In this document: positions 34,243 through 45,045 of the stretch, piece by piece
How positions within the stretch are numbered: the first letter of the stretch is position 1
Layout: each line of letters begins with the position of its first letter
Origin: Durusdinium trenchii
Taxonomy: Eukaryota; Sar; Dinophyceae; Suessiales; Symbiodiniaceae
Length of the DNA: 64,000 nucleotides
Reading direction: 5' to 3'
Assembly: GCA_963970005.1 (NCBI GenBank)
Contig: CAXAMN010000002.1
Location: 514,963 to 578,962 of the forward strand
Notes under the pieces: model-generated
Database searches by the model: none
Seen by the model: the letters and a program-made list of their open reading frames with translations, nothing else
Told to the model about the DNA's origin: nothing
Program-made: the position numbers and the translations under genes

Positions 34243-34455
34243 GAAATAGGACAAAATCACGGTCCACAGCTGTACTTTGGCCATGAGCCCGAAATTGTCC
34301 ATCACTGGAAAGATGTAGAATCCAGCCTGAGAGGAGTTGCATCACATCTGGACTGCCCTGGACAGCACTTCTCTCCAGTTTAATGACCAAGCTGTATGGA
34401 AAGCATCTAGGAACTGGGCCAAAGCACCATGACTTTGTCTGCTTCAAAATACAGC

Positions 34456-34997
34456 CTATTGGGCCGAAAGTTCCTTCCAGGCCATGAACCTATGAATATC
34501 ATTGACAATATCTATGAAGGCGTCTTTTGGCCTCCCAACTTCACAGAACACCATGCATCCGAGTGGCTCCAATAAAAAACACAGCTCGCCCCAGCTGAAA
34601 TTTCCTCGGACCACGGCTGCAAAGGTGGCATCCAAAGTTTTGGCTGGTCTGACTGGATGTTTGGTCAAGTGAGGCTTGTGAGAACGCAGTGGGCTTTAAT
34701 AAAGTAGTAAATCCCAAAACCACTTTGGGAACCCAAGTCTTATGACTCAATAACTTGGCCATTGGCCATTTAGTAAAACTTTAATGACACCCTTCCAAAA
34801 ACAGGGAAGGTCATTGCTCTTCGACCCACGTCATCCAAGTCCATGACCCTCCCAGGTCCAGAGTCAGGCTGCAGAATCTCACGCTTCAATTCGTGGGGCC
34901 AGTCATGGAGCTCATTTGAGGTCCAAATTGAGAAGCAAACTGTTTTCTTTAGCCCGCTCCCCCCATCATCCCTGTCCCTACTTAACGAAGTAGGCAC
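34456..34997 (-). CDS. Partly resolved gene, function unknown
   Basis: Exon near 34950-34840 (ELHDWPHELKREILQPDSGP) and a 3' exon ending at 34456 after TTTGCAG. The 3' exon reads VRGNFSWGELCFLLEPLGCM and GRPKDAFIDIVNDIHRFMAW before the stop. Both are coding-like on one strand but the join was not closed. Not recognised. Confidence 0.5.
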
Positions 34998-35011
34998 CTA
35001 CTTAGTTAAGT
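34980..35011. repeat. 32-bp imperfect palindrome, copy 1
   Basis: An inverted repeat with 14 of 16 base pairs, core AAGTAGGCACCTACTT. It is followed by sequence (GGGAGGAGGCTACTAG ... TTGCTAGATTTTTAGGG) that has a counterpart after the palindrome at 41210. Probably a terminal or internal part of a dispersed repeat. Confidence 0.85.
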
Positions 35012-36511
35012 AAGGGAGGAGGCTACTAGTACGCTACTAGCATGGACGCAGGATAGAAACACTCGTGATTTGGTTGCTAGATTTTTAGGGAAACCTAACC
35101 TTTCCAGTCTTTCTTCCCTATAGGTTGTGGGTCTGCACAGAAACCATTTGTGACCTGGGAGGGAAGCTAAAAGCCTTGCCTTGGTCTGGCAGCGGTATTT
35201 TTTGGTTTCTTGTCTTTCATTTTGCTACGTGTGTCGACAAAAAACACCAAGGACCTGGCAAATCGATGGACCGGAAATTGAAACGAGTACTTTTTCAATG
35301 TCTCCAAGGCTCAATATCCCCAGCCACAGCTCAACCCGCATCCAGGGGGGCCAGCTCTCAAAACCATTTCGAAGAACACCACACCTGAAAAGCAGGCTCG
35401 TGATACATGATCAAGGTACACTTCGGTGATCTGCGGGATGGACTAAAATATGTGTCAAAATATTGGCAAAGGGACCAAAGGAGAATGTGGGACTACAGAA
35501 AACACTGGGAGGTGGAGTCCCTACATTCCTCAAGTAATATATAACAAAGGATCGGCTGATCCGATGGAGCTCAGCACTCGGACCGCTGCCTTGCCTCTCA
35601 GCGTCTCAAACTATTAAAGCTGCACATGTTCAAATTGAGCAATGCAAGTAGTTGGGAGGCAAATGGAAGGACGACCCCAAGAAGTATGCCAGTCACACTT
35701 GGTACTGGTAGTCACTGGCCCATTCTGAAGTTGACCAATTGACGACAGAACCCGAGATGGTCCTCAACCGCCTTGAGCCCCTGGCTGTACTGTTGCCACC
35801 AATGCTGGGACGCTGAAGGCAATGAGGTACAAACCCTCCGGATTTCGTACACGGCGCAACAAATGCACAACTCAGAGCAGAACTTGCTGCATCTCTGGTC
35901 ACCACTTGGATCAGGTCTAGGATCAGGTCTGTCTGGTCACAAAGTCCCAAAACCCCTCACAATGTCAGGTGTTTTGGGTCTTGGAGTGATGGACAATATC
36001 TCCGGTTCTTGCATGCTTCTACTGGCCATCACCACACTCCGAGCGCGCTAAGCAGTGTATGCTGTAACAAACAAGGTCCGAATGTATGCTGCTCGTTACT
36101 CTTTTAGATTTTTTTGTTAATCTGCGAACATTCTTGAAACCCTCTGGCGCGAAGCTGCCTGCGTCACCCAGAACATCCGGTCAAGCGCACCATGGTGGGT
36201 ACGCTCTGGTTTCAAAGGGATGCACACCAACATGATGCCGATGATGATGAAACCTCCAGGCGCTGCCAGCCAACTGAACTGAGTGCTTCTTGTTGCCTTT
36301 TTGTACGGGTTGAATCACGTTCCAGGGCTATTGACAACAAGACCCGAAGAAACATCTGCTGCTCCGCTTCACCACAGGGCGGCCTCCAATGGTCATTGCC
36401 ATTGCCAAATTCACCAGAAGAATGCCCTGCACGTCTGAACACATGCAGCAATTTGGGCATCTGAGAGGGGTGTGGTTCACAAGAATAAACACCTGCATGG
36501 TATAGATTGAG
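35012..36511. other. Stretch with weak ORFs
   Basis: ORFs on both strands at 35125-35430, 35693-36051 and 36192-36549. One minus frame (36549-36328) is Cys-containing and hydrophobic (QGILLVNLAMAMTIGGRP), but no exon model closed. Confidence 0.35.
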
Positions 36512-36901
36512 TCATTGAGTGGCGCAACACCAAACCAATTCAGGTTCACACGTTCTTTTCATCAATATTTGTTTCAATAAGCATACATATTTACGAGTAC
36601 ACATCGCGAGACCGAAAGGATCGTGTTTTTTTAAATATGCATCATCAAGACAACTCGTTGACGTTTTGGAGGACCAAGTGGAGGTTGGGTGCTTGGCACT
36701 GGTTTTTGGTGGTCTCAATGGTTTGCAAATAATAGCGAAGGATGATACTTCTTTCAGATGGACAAACAATTCAAAATCCTCAATCTGCATCGTTGGATAC
36801 TCCGAACACCTAGCCTTGTCCAGATAGGGCGCTGACGAACGCCAAGCTTCTGACGCCTGATTCCGCTCTCCGTTGATCCAGCTACCCCCAAAAAGGATCA
36901 A
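36512..36901 (-). CDS. 129-codon ORF, uncertain
   Basis: A minus-strand open frame with PYLDKARCSEYPTMQIEDFE and FELFVHLKEVSSFAIICKPL. A GC donor after LDKA would end an exon there. Strand agrees with neighbours, but there is no motif. Confidence 0.35.
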   Translation of the reverse strand: MILFGGSWINGERNQASEAWRSSAPYLDKARCSEYPTMQIEDFELFVHLKEVSSFAIICKPLRPPKTSAKHPTSTWSSKTSTSCLDDAYLKKHDPFGLAMCTRKYVCLLKQILMKRTCEPELVWCCATQ

Positions 36902-36929
36902 CTGGAACTAGGCCTCAAGCCGTTACGGC

Positions 36930-37010
36930 TTTGAACACAAGGACGCTACTAGGGGCTCCTGGCCTTACTAGTAGGAACAAGAAGCTACTAGGGGCTCCTT
37001 GCCTTTGAAC
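36930..37010. repeat. Minisatellite, AAGCTACTAGGGGCTCCTGG type
   Basis: Two to three units of GCTACTAGGGGCTCC(TT)GCC with TAGTAGGAACAAGAAGC between. The family recurs at 57575-57630 and 58205-58305. Confidence 0.8.
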
Positions 37011-37231
37011 TTTTGTTGCTCGGGCAACTTCCGGCCCTCCTTTTTAGCAACAATAGCACAGCTAGCAGCTAGCAACAGTGCAAGGATGCTGAGCGGCTGG
37101 CATGAACATCCAACACCCGAGAAGGGAGAGAACGAAGGCTGACCCTTTTCTTCGTCACATGCGGAGGTCAACCTATGCTTTGCACGGGGGCAAGCTCCCG
37201 ACATGTCTTCACCCTCGCTACCACTAGTCAT
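36968..37231 (-). CDS. 87-residue ORF with one membrane segment
   Basis: A minus-strand frame from ATG 37231 (MTSGSEGEDMSGACPRAKHR) with a hydrophobic stretch PLSILALLLAASCAIVA and a basic tail. The last residues (KEPLVASCSY) are encoded by the CTACTAG minisatellite, so the stop is supplied by the repeat. It may be a real short gene whose 3' end was invaded by the repeat, or chance. Confidence 0.4.
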   Translation of the reverse strand: MTSGSEGEDMSGACPRAKHRLTSACDEEKGQPSFSPFSGVGCSCQPLSILALLLAASCAIVAKKEGRKLPEQQKFKGKEPLVASCSY

Positions 37232-38276
37232 CTTTTGCTTCTTTGAAGGACACCACCTCGCGCCGGCACACAGCTATCTCAGGGATTGGCAGCCCATATT
37301 GAGATTGCTTATGAATCCTTGCAAATACTGCTGGGATTGTTCTTCGCACCCTCATGCCGCACAGTGAAAGGTTGCTTTCCCATGAGCCAGTGGTTATTTC
37401 AATTTTGAGCGCTTATTTTGCAACCTCGTACAACATGAGAAGGCGACATGCAGTTGCCGTTACTTTTTTGGGGCCAGACTGCCAAAGCTTGACGCTGCAT
37501 GGTCGCCGTATCTACATCAAGTTCTCCTGTTGAGGCTACAAAAAAAAACAGATGCGCCAGCTGTCTTGCCATCTTTGTTCCGCTGGCGCTCCAGAGCGGA
37601 TCGGACTGCGGAGCGGATCGGATTCATGCTTGGGCAACGCTGTCATATCTTCTGCAGAAGCGGAGCTGGTTCCTTCACTTTCAAGATTTGGCCACCAATC
37701 TCTGGCACAACAGTTATTAACATGTGCCCTTAGCAGTCGCATGCAGTTACGGCCTAGGCTGCACGAAGTTGGTGCATGTTGGTGCAAAGATGGCATCGCC
37801 GCTTGCACGAGCCAGCTGTCCTTTTCTCCCTCGTGGCCCCACGAGTTCCTTTCAACTTCTATGTTAAGGACTGCGCAGCTCCTACCATGACATGAAAGTT
37901 GAATAACGCTTGACACAGGATACGTCGCCAAAGGGTGTTTGAGGGAACATAATTATCGGCTTTGACGCTTTAGAAAGAAAGGCTTAACTTAACAAATCGC
38001 TTGCAACCAATGATACTAATGGCACTCCAAACAAGCTTGATGGCCCAGCCAGGTCCATTGCGTCTTTTCTTGTGGCCCATCGAGTTCCCTTGAGCTAAAC
38101 ATTGAGCCGCTCCAGCACTTAGTCATAAATCCAGCAGCTTCGAACATAGCATTCTAAGGCCGCATCACCTGCATTACTCTGAATACTGCAAGCTGCATGA
38201 CCTGCGTCATTTCGATCACTTAACCTGTGTCATTCGATCACTTTTTCCCGTGACTGAATTTACCTTTTGGAATCAC
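37232..38276. other. Spacer with mirrored ORFs
   Basis: A 131-codon minus frame (37931-37536) and a 112-codon plus frame (37552-37890) cover the same DNA. Neither has motif support. Nothing else seen. Confidence 0.35.
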
Positions 38277-39274
38277 CTGCCTGGTGACCTCAAACGACCC
38301 TCCAGCCCGCACAACCTCTTTGCCAATTCCTCCTGTAGATTCTAGATCATACACCTGCATCCAACAGACTGTAGATCCAAACATCATAACCTCAACCATA
38401 CGAGCCACGAATAGGTGGACCTATATAAGTGACAGTCCGAAAGGGTCCAAATTCCTTCAAACATCCCATTCTTCCCTTTCTTTTTGATGTCAGTCCTTTC
38501 ACCACAAAGAATCGCTGCCTCGTGCAAGCCACGCTGGCAGGCCTCTGCCCCATGCTGCCAATTCGCCCGCGCTACCTGCGGGAACCGCTCGGTGAAACGT
38601 ACGGAACACCTAAACGTACGAGCGATCGCCTCCAACCTAATCGGCACATCCAGCAAATCAATCCATGTTACTGGTGTGGCCCAAGCTGAGGAGAGATATA
38701 ACCCCTTTTGTTGAACCTGGTGTGTGAGGTGTCACCGGGCCAGTTGGTAAACACTTCAGATTCACACGTGTTGCGGTGCCCAGAACTTTGTTGGCATTTG
38801 TGCGCCATGGCCCTGAATCTGAACATGTGTTTGGTTTTACGTCGTGTAAATCCAAGGAAGTCTGGTCCCACACCTTCTGGGGATGTCCCCCCTCCAGCCT
38901 CAGTTCCCTGATGCCACATCTCTGCCGAGCTCTGGGCCATATCCGCGCCCGCTTTACGCAAGGCCTGTCTGGAGGACTTGGGGCCATGCATCACACAGCC
39001 CTCAAAGAGGCGGTTGTTTTCTCGAGAAAACTCGTTTGAAGTAGCAAAGTCCTGCTCAATTTGAAGCTACCGCAACCCGGATACCAAGAGGGATGTCATT
39101 GAAAGGTGCCTCACCCCTGAACAAACCTCTGACGCCACGCCTTTTTTGATAGTCCTTCATGATCAACCCTTGGGCTTTAAGCATCGGTTTGGCCTGCCCT
39201 TCGGAACCAATATACCAAATCATTAAGGAGAGCCAGGGTTTGCGAAAACGGACCATAACTCTTGAGCTGTACAT
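38277..39274 (-). CDS. Multi-exon gene with closing phases, function unknown
   Basis: Upstream coding stretch 39274 to about 39080 (SEGQAKPMLKAQGLIMKDYQ). Exon 39066-38736 begins after GCGGTAG (LQIEQDFATSNEFSRENN; KHMFRFRAMAHKCQQSSGHR), 110 codons plus 1. A 50-bp GT-AG intron follows. Exon from 38685 after CTCCTCAG reads WATPVTWIDLLDVPIRLEAI and NWQHGAEACQRGLHEAAILC. Exon 38332-38277 reads EELAKRLCGLEGRLRSPG and ends AGGCAG/GTGATT. The first junction closes in phase 1. The donor between exons 2 and 3 could be GA after ERT or GT further on. The gene continues downstream, unresolved. Not recognised. Confidence 0.65.
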
Positions 39275-40165
39275 GACTTTACATTATTGTACTATACAGT
39301 CATACAGTATGTGTATATATATATATACTAGCCGCAAATGACATCATGAATTGTGCAAGGACCTCCAGGTCCAAACCACCACCTTTCCTATGTCATGTGT
39401 CCACAGTCTCCAAAAAGAGAGGACAGACATGTAAAAATACCAAACACATCTCATCTGTTCAAATCCTCAGAATCTCGGATTCCCAGGTGGCCCAAGCCCC
39501 ACAGAGTCCATGACAAGAACCAAATCGCTCATGTGGTTGTGAATAGTTCAGAGTCCCATCTCATGTATCCGCAACCTATAATGCTGGGATTGACAATTAG
39601 GTAGGATCACAATTCACCAACGGAGAAGACACCGCTCCAGACATCGGACCGGTGTGACCTCCCAGTGTCCACCAGTGTCCCAGTGTTTCAGCTTTTGGGG
39701 GCACCGGTGTCTCTCCTCGTCTCCCCTTTGAGGGAATAGACACAAAGACAGGGGAGAGAAAAAAACGGCGTTCTTCGAGGATGAGAATGAAGGGAGTCCA
39801 ATTGTCATCTTGTCTGTTTAGGTTCATACCACCCTTATACCATTCAAAAAAGACGTCTAATGCATCTCATGTGTTCCCGGCATTTGTCACCTTCTCAAGG
39901 TATGTATCTCAGGTGCACAAGGCGCGTTCCAAAACTTGCCATAAAGTCCTGTGAAACCTGCACCTAGTATTAATAGATGTTTAATGATGTTTATACTACA
40001 TCACTTATATCAAAATATATATCAATCAAATCAAATCATATCATCATCATAAGGGGCGACTTTTCTTATTTACCTTTCCACCAGCCGCATCTTTGCCTCG
40101 GCTTTCTGTCGTGCCACCTCCGCGGCTTCCGCACCTCTGCTGTTTGCGAAGAAAAAAATACTGAT
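39275..40165. other. Spacer, AT-rich in part
   Basis: A (TA)n run at about 39313-39327 and ATC-rich sequence at 39990-40055. ORFs at 39353-39604 plus and 39827-39597 minus are unsupported. Confidence 0.4.
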
Positions 40166-40169
40166 CCTT

Positions 40170-40264
40170 CCGGGAAGATTACCATGGAACCTGAAAATTG
40201 ACCTTTGGAAGCCGATGTTCCTCTACAACCCAGTGGTTTTCAGGGTCCATGTTAATCTTCCAGG
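40170..40264. repeat. Foldback (MITE-like) element
   Basis: Left arm 40170-40197 (CCGGGAAGATTACCATGGAA...) and right arm 40237-40264 are inverted copies, 25 of 28 positions complementary, with a 39-bp loop. The minus-strand translation through it (WKINMDPENHWVVEEHRLPK) is a reading I have met in dinoflagellate dispersed repeats. No protein is claimed. Confidence 0.75.
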
Positions 40265-40377
40265 GCGTTGGTGTGGTCCTTGCAGACTGTCCTTTATGGT
40301 TCCAACGAAGCTGAACATTGCGCATTTTGCATGGTGGCACTGGCACTGTAGCTCCTCCTAACACCTTCGAGCTGGCA

Positions 40378-40752
40378 TCAAGTGCTGAGGCTGCGACCCT
40401 GCTTCAACACCGATGCGCCTTGCGCCCTTGTGGCCTGGACCGCTTCTGTGACTGGCTGGACCAATGAGGCGCCATACTGACGCATATCCTCCAAGGCTTC
40501 AGCCACCTAAATGCGGCGGGCTTCGCTGGGTGAAGCCAGCTCAGCATCCGTGGAGGTCGAACCGACCATGGTAATACGTCTTGCATGGTTCATTATAGGT
40601 CGAACACATCAGAGCTTGAACGCATCAACAGCAAAGCAAAAGGGCTCAGCCTTTGTTGGGCACCAAGCTAAACTGTGGCAGAATGTGAGGCATGGAGCAT
40701 TGTTTGGCAACCATGGACCACTCCAGGAAATCGGGAAACGTGATTGTGTTGG
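40378..40752 (-). CDS. EF-hand-like fragment, two exons
   Basis: Exon 40752-40664 begins after GGTATTTCAG and reads NTITFPDFLEWSMVAKQ, which resembles the exit half of an EF-hand loop (ITFxDFLxW). It can end before GTGCCC in phase 0. Exon 40506-40378, after GCATTTAG, reads AEALEDMRQYGASLVQPVTE and ends GRSLST then TGA, 43 codons including the stop, phase 0. The calcium-binding half of the loop would lie upstream and was not found, so the EF-hand assignment is tentative. An alternative first codon ATG at 40569 leads into an in-frame stop. Confidence 0.5.
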
Positions 40753-41209
40753 CTGAAATACCGTCTATATAACACTTTGGAAGGGAGGGCCGACAACACG
40801 ACAAGACGTCAATTGTTGTAACTGTGCACAAGATTGCACAACACGTAGTATGTGTATCTCAGTATTGCATTACTTGAGCAAGTGAAAGGATCCCCTGTAT
40901 TGGATCCGATCAGTAGGAGAGCTCATTCTGCTCCAAGGTGAGTTCATCCTTTCTAGTTCATTCGTATATTCACCACTAGTTATTAAGTTATACATAACTA
41001 TGCATCATATCTCCGGTTTTTCCCGAAGAGTTCATCTAAAGTCGTGTTCTTTTTTTTCACAGCTTATACTTGGACTGGGCAGCCTCAGCACGCGAAACGA
41101 CCACTCTCTCGCTGGGCTCCTGCAAGTGTCCCGAAATGATGAGCCCGGTCGAAAGACTTGATCGTATAGATTGATAACAAACATGACCTTTTTTGCCTCT
41201 CCTGCTTCT

Positions 41210-41233
41210 AATTAAGTAGGCGCCTACTTAATT
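41210..41233. repeat. 24-bp perfect palindrome, copy 2
   Basis: AATTAAGTAGGC followed directly by its reverse complement GCCTACTTAATT. The core matches the palindrome at 34980-35011, and the downstream 150 bases also resemble each other (GGTTCCTAGATTTTTAGGGC here). Confidence 0.95.
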
Positions 41234-41384
41234 GAGAAAGGGAGTAAGCTACTAGCCACTTAAGCTTCTAGTAACTGGATGTAGAATAGCATAGAATAGC
41301 TCACGCTTTGTCAAGGAAGCTCCCCCCGCCTGAGGGGGGCACGATCACTAATCGTTTGGTTCCTAGATTTTTAGGGCAACTAGT

Positions 41385-41460
41385 AGCTTTTTGTTGCTAG
41401 TAGCGATGGCCTCCAACCCAATAGCGAGGGCCTCCACCTTGTAGCTTCTAGCAGGCAAAG
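41385..41460. repeat. Minisatellite, GCGATGGCCTCCAACC type
   Basis: Units AGCGATGGCCTCCAACCCAA and AGCGAGGGCCTCCACCTTGT next to CTAGTAGC/TTCTAGC words. Same family as 53183-53385. Confidence 0.8.
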
Positions 41461-41552
41461 CATTTGGTCACCTTTCTTTCAATCGACTCAACGGGAGACG
41501 GGAGCATGATGGAAAAAAGGCATTGCAGCGGTGCTCATCCGTGTGTTCCATG

Positions 41553-41994
41553 TCAAAACGCGAAGCCTTTTCCAACAACCAACGTCTGGCTGCTTGGGGA
41601 GGGGTCCATGATCATTATCAGCCCCAAAGCCCCAATGATTATATAGTCTTTCTCCTGGTTCACTTCCACTCTACTTGATGGAACAAAGGTGAAGTTCACA
41701 CGCTCCAAGCCACGCCACCGGAAGAGAAGAACTCCTACTTAGTTTTACATAAAGTCTTAAATGTTCTGTTCCTGCAAAGATGGGATTGTTGGCGAACCCA
41801 ACAATGACCAAAAAATACACATCTATGAGCCGACCGTGAGACCCTCCTGCAGGAGGGGCTGGGTAGCAGCTGGGTGTCCTTGGGCTTGAGGATGTGCTGA
41901 TCCTGGAGCAAACAAGCAAGAATTCAACCGGGGGGGGCAAACACAGTGAGGCAGTCAAGGTCTGTAGGTGATTTTGGGGCAGTAGCCAGTGCAA
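41553..41994 (-). CDS. Small gene with a hydrophobic segment, function unknown
   Basis: The 3' exon on the minus strand, from about 41745 after AAGTAG, reads LERVNFTFVPSSRVEVNQEK, then IIIGALGLIMIMDPSPSSQT and VVGKGFAF before TGA (41555-41553). Upstream, 41994-41760 reads GRLIDVYFLVIVGFANNPIF in another frame, suggesting an intron. A membrane role is only inferred from hydrophobicity. Confidence 0.45.
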
Positions 41995-42504
41995 CCCACA
42001 TTAAAGGGTGGTACACCTTCCTCCTCTGGTGAACTCTGGTGCCATGCAGCCAGCACACCAGCAATTGGAGATGGGTGCAAATGGGAAATCAGTCAACAGG
42101 AACAGCTGGAGAACAGCTGGAGCTGTCTGTACCCTTTCGTCATTCTGATGTTTGGTCTTACTTTCTTTCTTTGTCGGCTTGTCAGAGTCACACTTGCCCT
42201 CCAACGACCCCCCCAAAAAAGATGGAACCAAGCAAAGGTTCAAAGGTTCGAAACAAGACTGCTCAAGCCATACGGTCTTGCGGTTGGTCCAAGTGGGGGT
42301 GGCAAACCTACGAATCCTCCGAACGCGAAGACACACGATCGACTGATGTCCCATGATGTCCCATTGAATGACGGGCGTGCCGACAAGGCATCTCCTCCAG
42401 GACGGTGTGTGGCTTCGCTACGCTCCTTCCAAAGGGTTCAACCCAGCCGAGGTCTGCCACGGGGTGAAGAGAATGGGCCCTTGCTACTCGTGATTGCCGG
42501 TTGA
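41989..42504 (+). CDS. 171-codon ORF, weak
   Basis: A plus-strand frame with one hydrophobic stretch (LYPFVILMFGLTFFLCRLVR). Two other frames on the same strand are also open over most of it, which argues for chance or repeat origin. Confidence 0.2.
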   Translation: MQPTLKGGTPSSSGELWCHAASTPAIGDGCKWEISQQEQLENSWSCLYPFVILMFGLTFFLCRLVRVTLALQRPPQKRWNQAKVQRFETRLLKPYGLAVGPSGGGKPTNPPNAKTHDRLMSHDVPLNDGRADKASPPGRCVASLRSFQRVQPSRGLPRGEENGPLLLVIAG

Positions 42505-43724
42505 CAGGAGCCCTTTGTTTGTCAGGTCTTAAAGCTAGATTGTGACATCATCTGCCAGTTTGCTCTTTTGGTCTTCTCGAGCATCCATACAATAGGCTTC
42601 AAATTCCTGCCTGGATTAACTTTCAACACCGACAAAAATGTACAAAGTCTCACAGGCAATTGTGCCACACAAACATGCAAGACTCCTGAAGCTTTGGCAT
42701 GGAAGAATCAACACTCTTGGACACGTTCTTTGGCAATGCTCCAGCTTGCACTTTCTCGAGTCCCTGAATGAATTTCAACTCCACACTCTCATGTTTAACT
42801 AGACCAAACTCTTTCAAGCCTCCGAGTTTGGACTCGGTGTGGCAGAAACTGGAACACCTCAACTTGTTTGTGTCTACAGTTCGTTTTATCATGTGTTCTC
42901 CAGCTTGCAACCCGTTTTGTCCACTTGGATTCACGCTTCCAGATTTTTCAGGCGCGGTCCTTGGACATTGGGTGTGACTGGCGTGCGCGAAGAAACTGTG
43001 CCACCAAACACTGGCAAGCACCACCCAAACCATCTGGATCCAAGCCTTCAACTACATACGACCTTCCTACGAGTATGAACATCCCTATCACAAAGGTTCA
43101 AACAAATGCCCAAATCCTTTTAACCGAAACATTTTTGTATCTGCAACAGAAAACATGGGTTATAAATTGTAACTTATAAGACACCTACACCGCCCATTTT
43201 CCAAACCAAGATGCGGCACAAATCCACTTTCAGCTATCTCACTAGCCTGGAGCAGCTGCATTATTGAAAACACAAACAAATTCGTTCAAAACGCCTCTGT
43301 CAGCAATACTGATTGTCAGACATGTCTTTAAAATCAAATCACAACTCTGAAATTCCTTCTCAAACTGGCACCAGCCACCTTGGAAGGTCTTTCAAACAAT
43401 CTTACCGGAAACATTATCGAAAGCTGCACACCATTGCACACCCAAGCCTCTTTTGAATCCTTTGGCTTGGCTGTATCTGGAACACCTGAGAAGGCGGCAC
43501 TTGCTTTTCTATGACCAAACAACAGTGGCACCGGGCTTCCCACTTCCAGGTGTGTCAGCTACAGTCCTTGGACACAGCACATGGCTTGGCAGCAAACATG
43601 CCGCTCACAGCACTGAGCACTATGAAGGCACATACAAGAACGTTTACAGTAGCGACAACTTTGTATTATGTTTCTTCAAAGCTGAAAACTATAGGGGTTC
43701 TTACTTCTCATTGACTGGTAGTTG

Positions 43725-44150
43725 ATCGGCGTTGTGGTCCACAGCTGCCGCTGTTGCCTCGTCTCCCCAGCTGTCTCCTTACGTGTCTCCCCACTTGTCT
43801 GCCTGTTCGATCGGCATCTTGTCTGCCGCTGCTGCCTGATCCATAACCTGTCTCCCCATTTGCCTGCTTACATATCTCCCCACTTATTCAATTGTGTCCC
43901 CACTCGTCTGCCTATCTGATTGCTTTCTGGGGTCTATGCTGGTGCAATGTTGATGACTCTTAATGTCGGATCCCAATTAGTGTAATGGGAGGAAAAAACA
44001 AGTTTTCGCAGAATTCCCACAACCTGAGTAGTTTAATATTGAGGGAATAATAATCAGTTTTCACCCAGCGTTATTTTTTTAAGAATTGACTTTTTCGATA
44101 AGTTATTCTACTAATTGTTGCCCTTTGAAATCCTTGCTTAACTACTATGA
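43725..44150. other. Unique-looking spacer inside the array
   Basis: CT-rich sequence with imperfect repetition of GTCTGCC/GTCTCCCCA words at 43750-43920. No gene. Confidence 0.5.
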
Positions 44151-44154
44151 CTAC

Positions 44155-44400
44155 CATCGACTACCTATCACTGCTGCTGCTGCTACTACTACTACCACCA
44201 CTACTTTGCTACTACTACTAGTACTACTAGTACTACTACTACGTCTACTTCTACTACTACTACTACTACCACTGCGACAACTACCACTAACTACCACCAC
44301 TACTACTACTACTGCTACTACTACTACTGCCACTATTACTCCTACTACTACTACTGCTGCTGCTGCTACTACTGCTACTACTACTACTACTACTGCCAAT
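44155..44400. repeat. (CTA)n-type microsatellite
   Basis: Imperfect CTA/CTG trinucleotide run, interrupted by CCA and GTA variants. Confidence 0.95.
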
Positions 44401-44684
44401 GAGTTTTGCTTGATTGACGAAACTCTGACCTGAAAACCTTTAAAGAACACCTTTTAACACTCATCGATTTCATTGCTGCAATTTGTTCAAGGGGGTAGTG
44501 CGCAAGCCCCGGGTACGTGAACAAAACAAATTGTTTAGGGGGTGGGATTAATTATAAGTAAACTTGGAGCCGTATATTTACACATACTCATTATATATTG
44601 TTCTGCTATTGCTGCCCTGCTTAACTCTTCTGAGGTTTGCTTGACTCATCGAACTCCGATCTGAAAACCTTTTTTGGAAACCCT

Positions 44685-45045
44685 TATACTACTACTGCTG
44701 CTGATGCTGCTACTACTACTACGACTACTGCCAAGACGACGACTACTACTACCACCACCACGACCACGACAACGACCACTACTTCTACTACCACTACATC
44801 TACTACCACTCCACTACCACTACCACTACTTCTACTACCACTACTTCCACTACCACTACTTCTACTACCACTACTTCTACTACCACCACCACCACCACCA
44901 CTACTACTACTACTACGACTACCACTACCACTACCACTACTTCTACTACTACCACTACTGCCCCTGCTACTGCTAGTGCTACTGCGACTGCTCCTCCTCC
45001 TCCTCCTCTTCCTCCTCCTCCTCCTACTTCTTTTGGTGGTAGGGA
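44685..45045. repeat. (CTA)n / (CCT)n microsatellite, long
   Basis: About 360 bases of imperfect trinucleotide repeats (CTA, CCA, CGA, then CCT). Long frames through it are not genes. Confidence 0.95.

Larger units (their letters stand above)
40753..41552. other. Spacer with palindrome and minisatellite
   Basis: A minus-strand coding-like piece near 41085-41130 (QEPSERVVVSRAEAAQSKYK) before a GTGAAA donor may be an upstream exon of the EF-hand-like gene; its join was not closed. The palindrome and minisatellite are listed separately. Confidence 0.35.

Noticed and set aside
40378..40569. Start codon ATG at 40569 for the downstream exon
   Set aside because: The frame meets TAG before the exon. 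The TAG is better read as the acceptor.
41210..41233. Rho-independent terminator
   Set aside because: A perfect palindrome without a T-run, in a eukaryotic context and shared with a second repeat copy.
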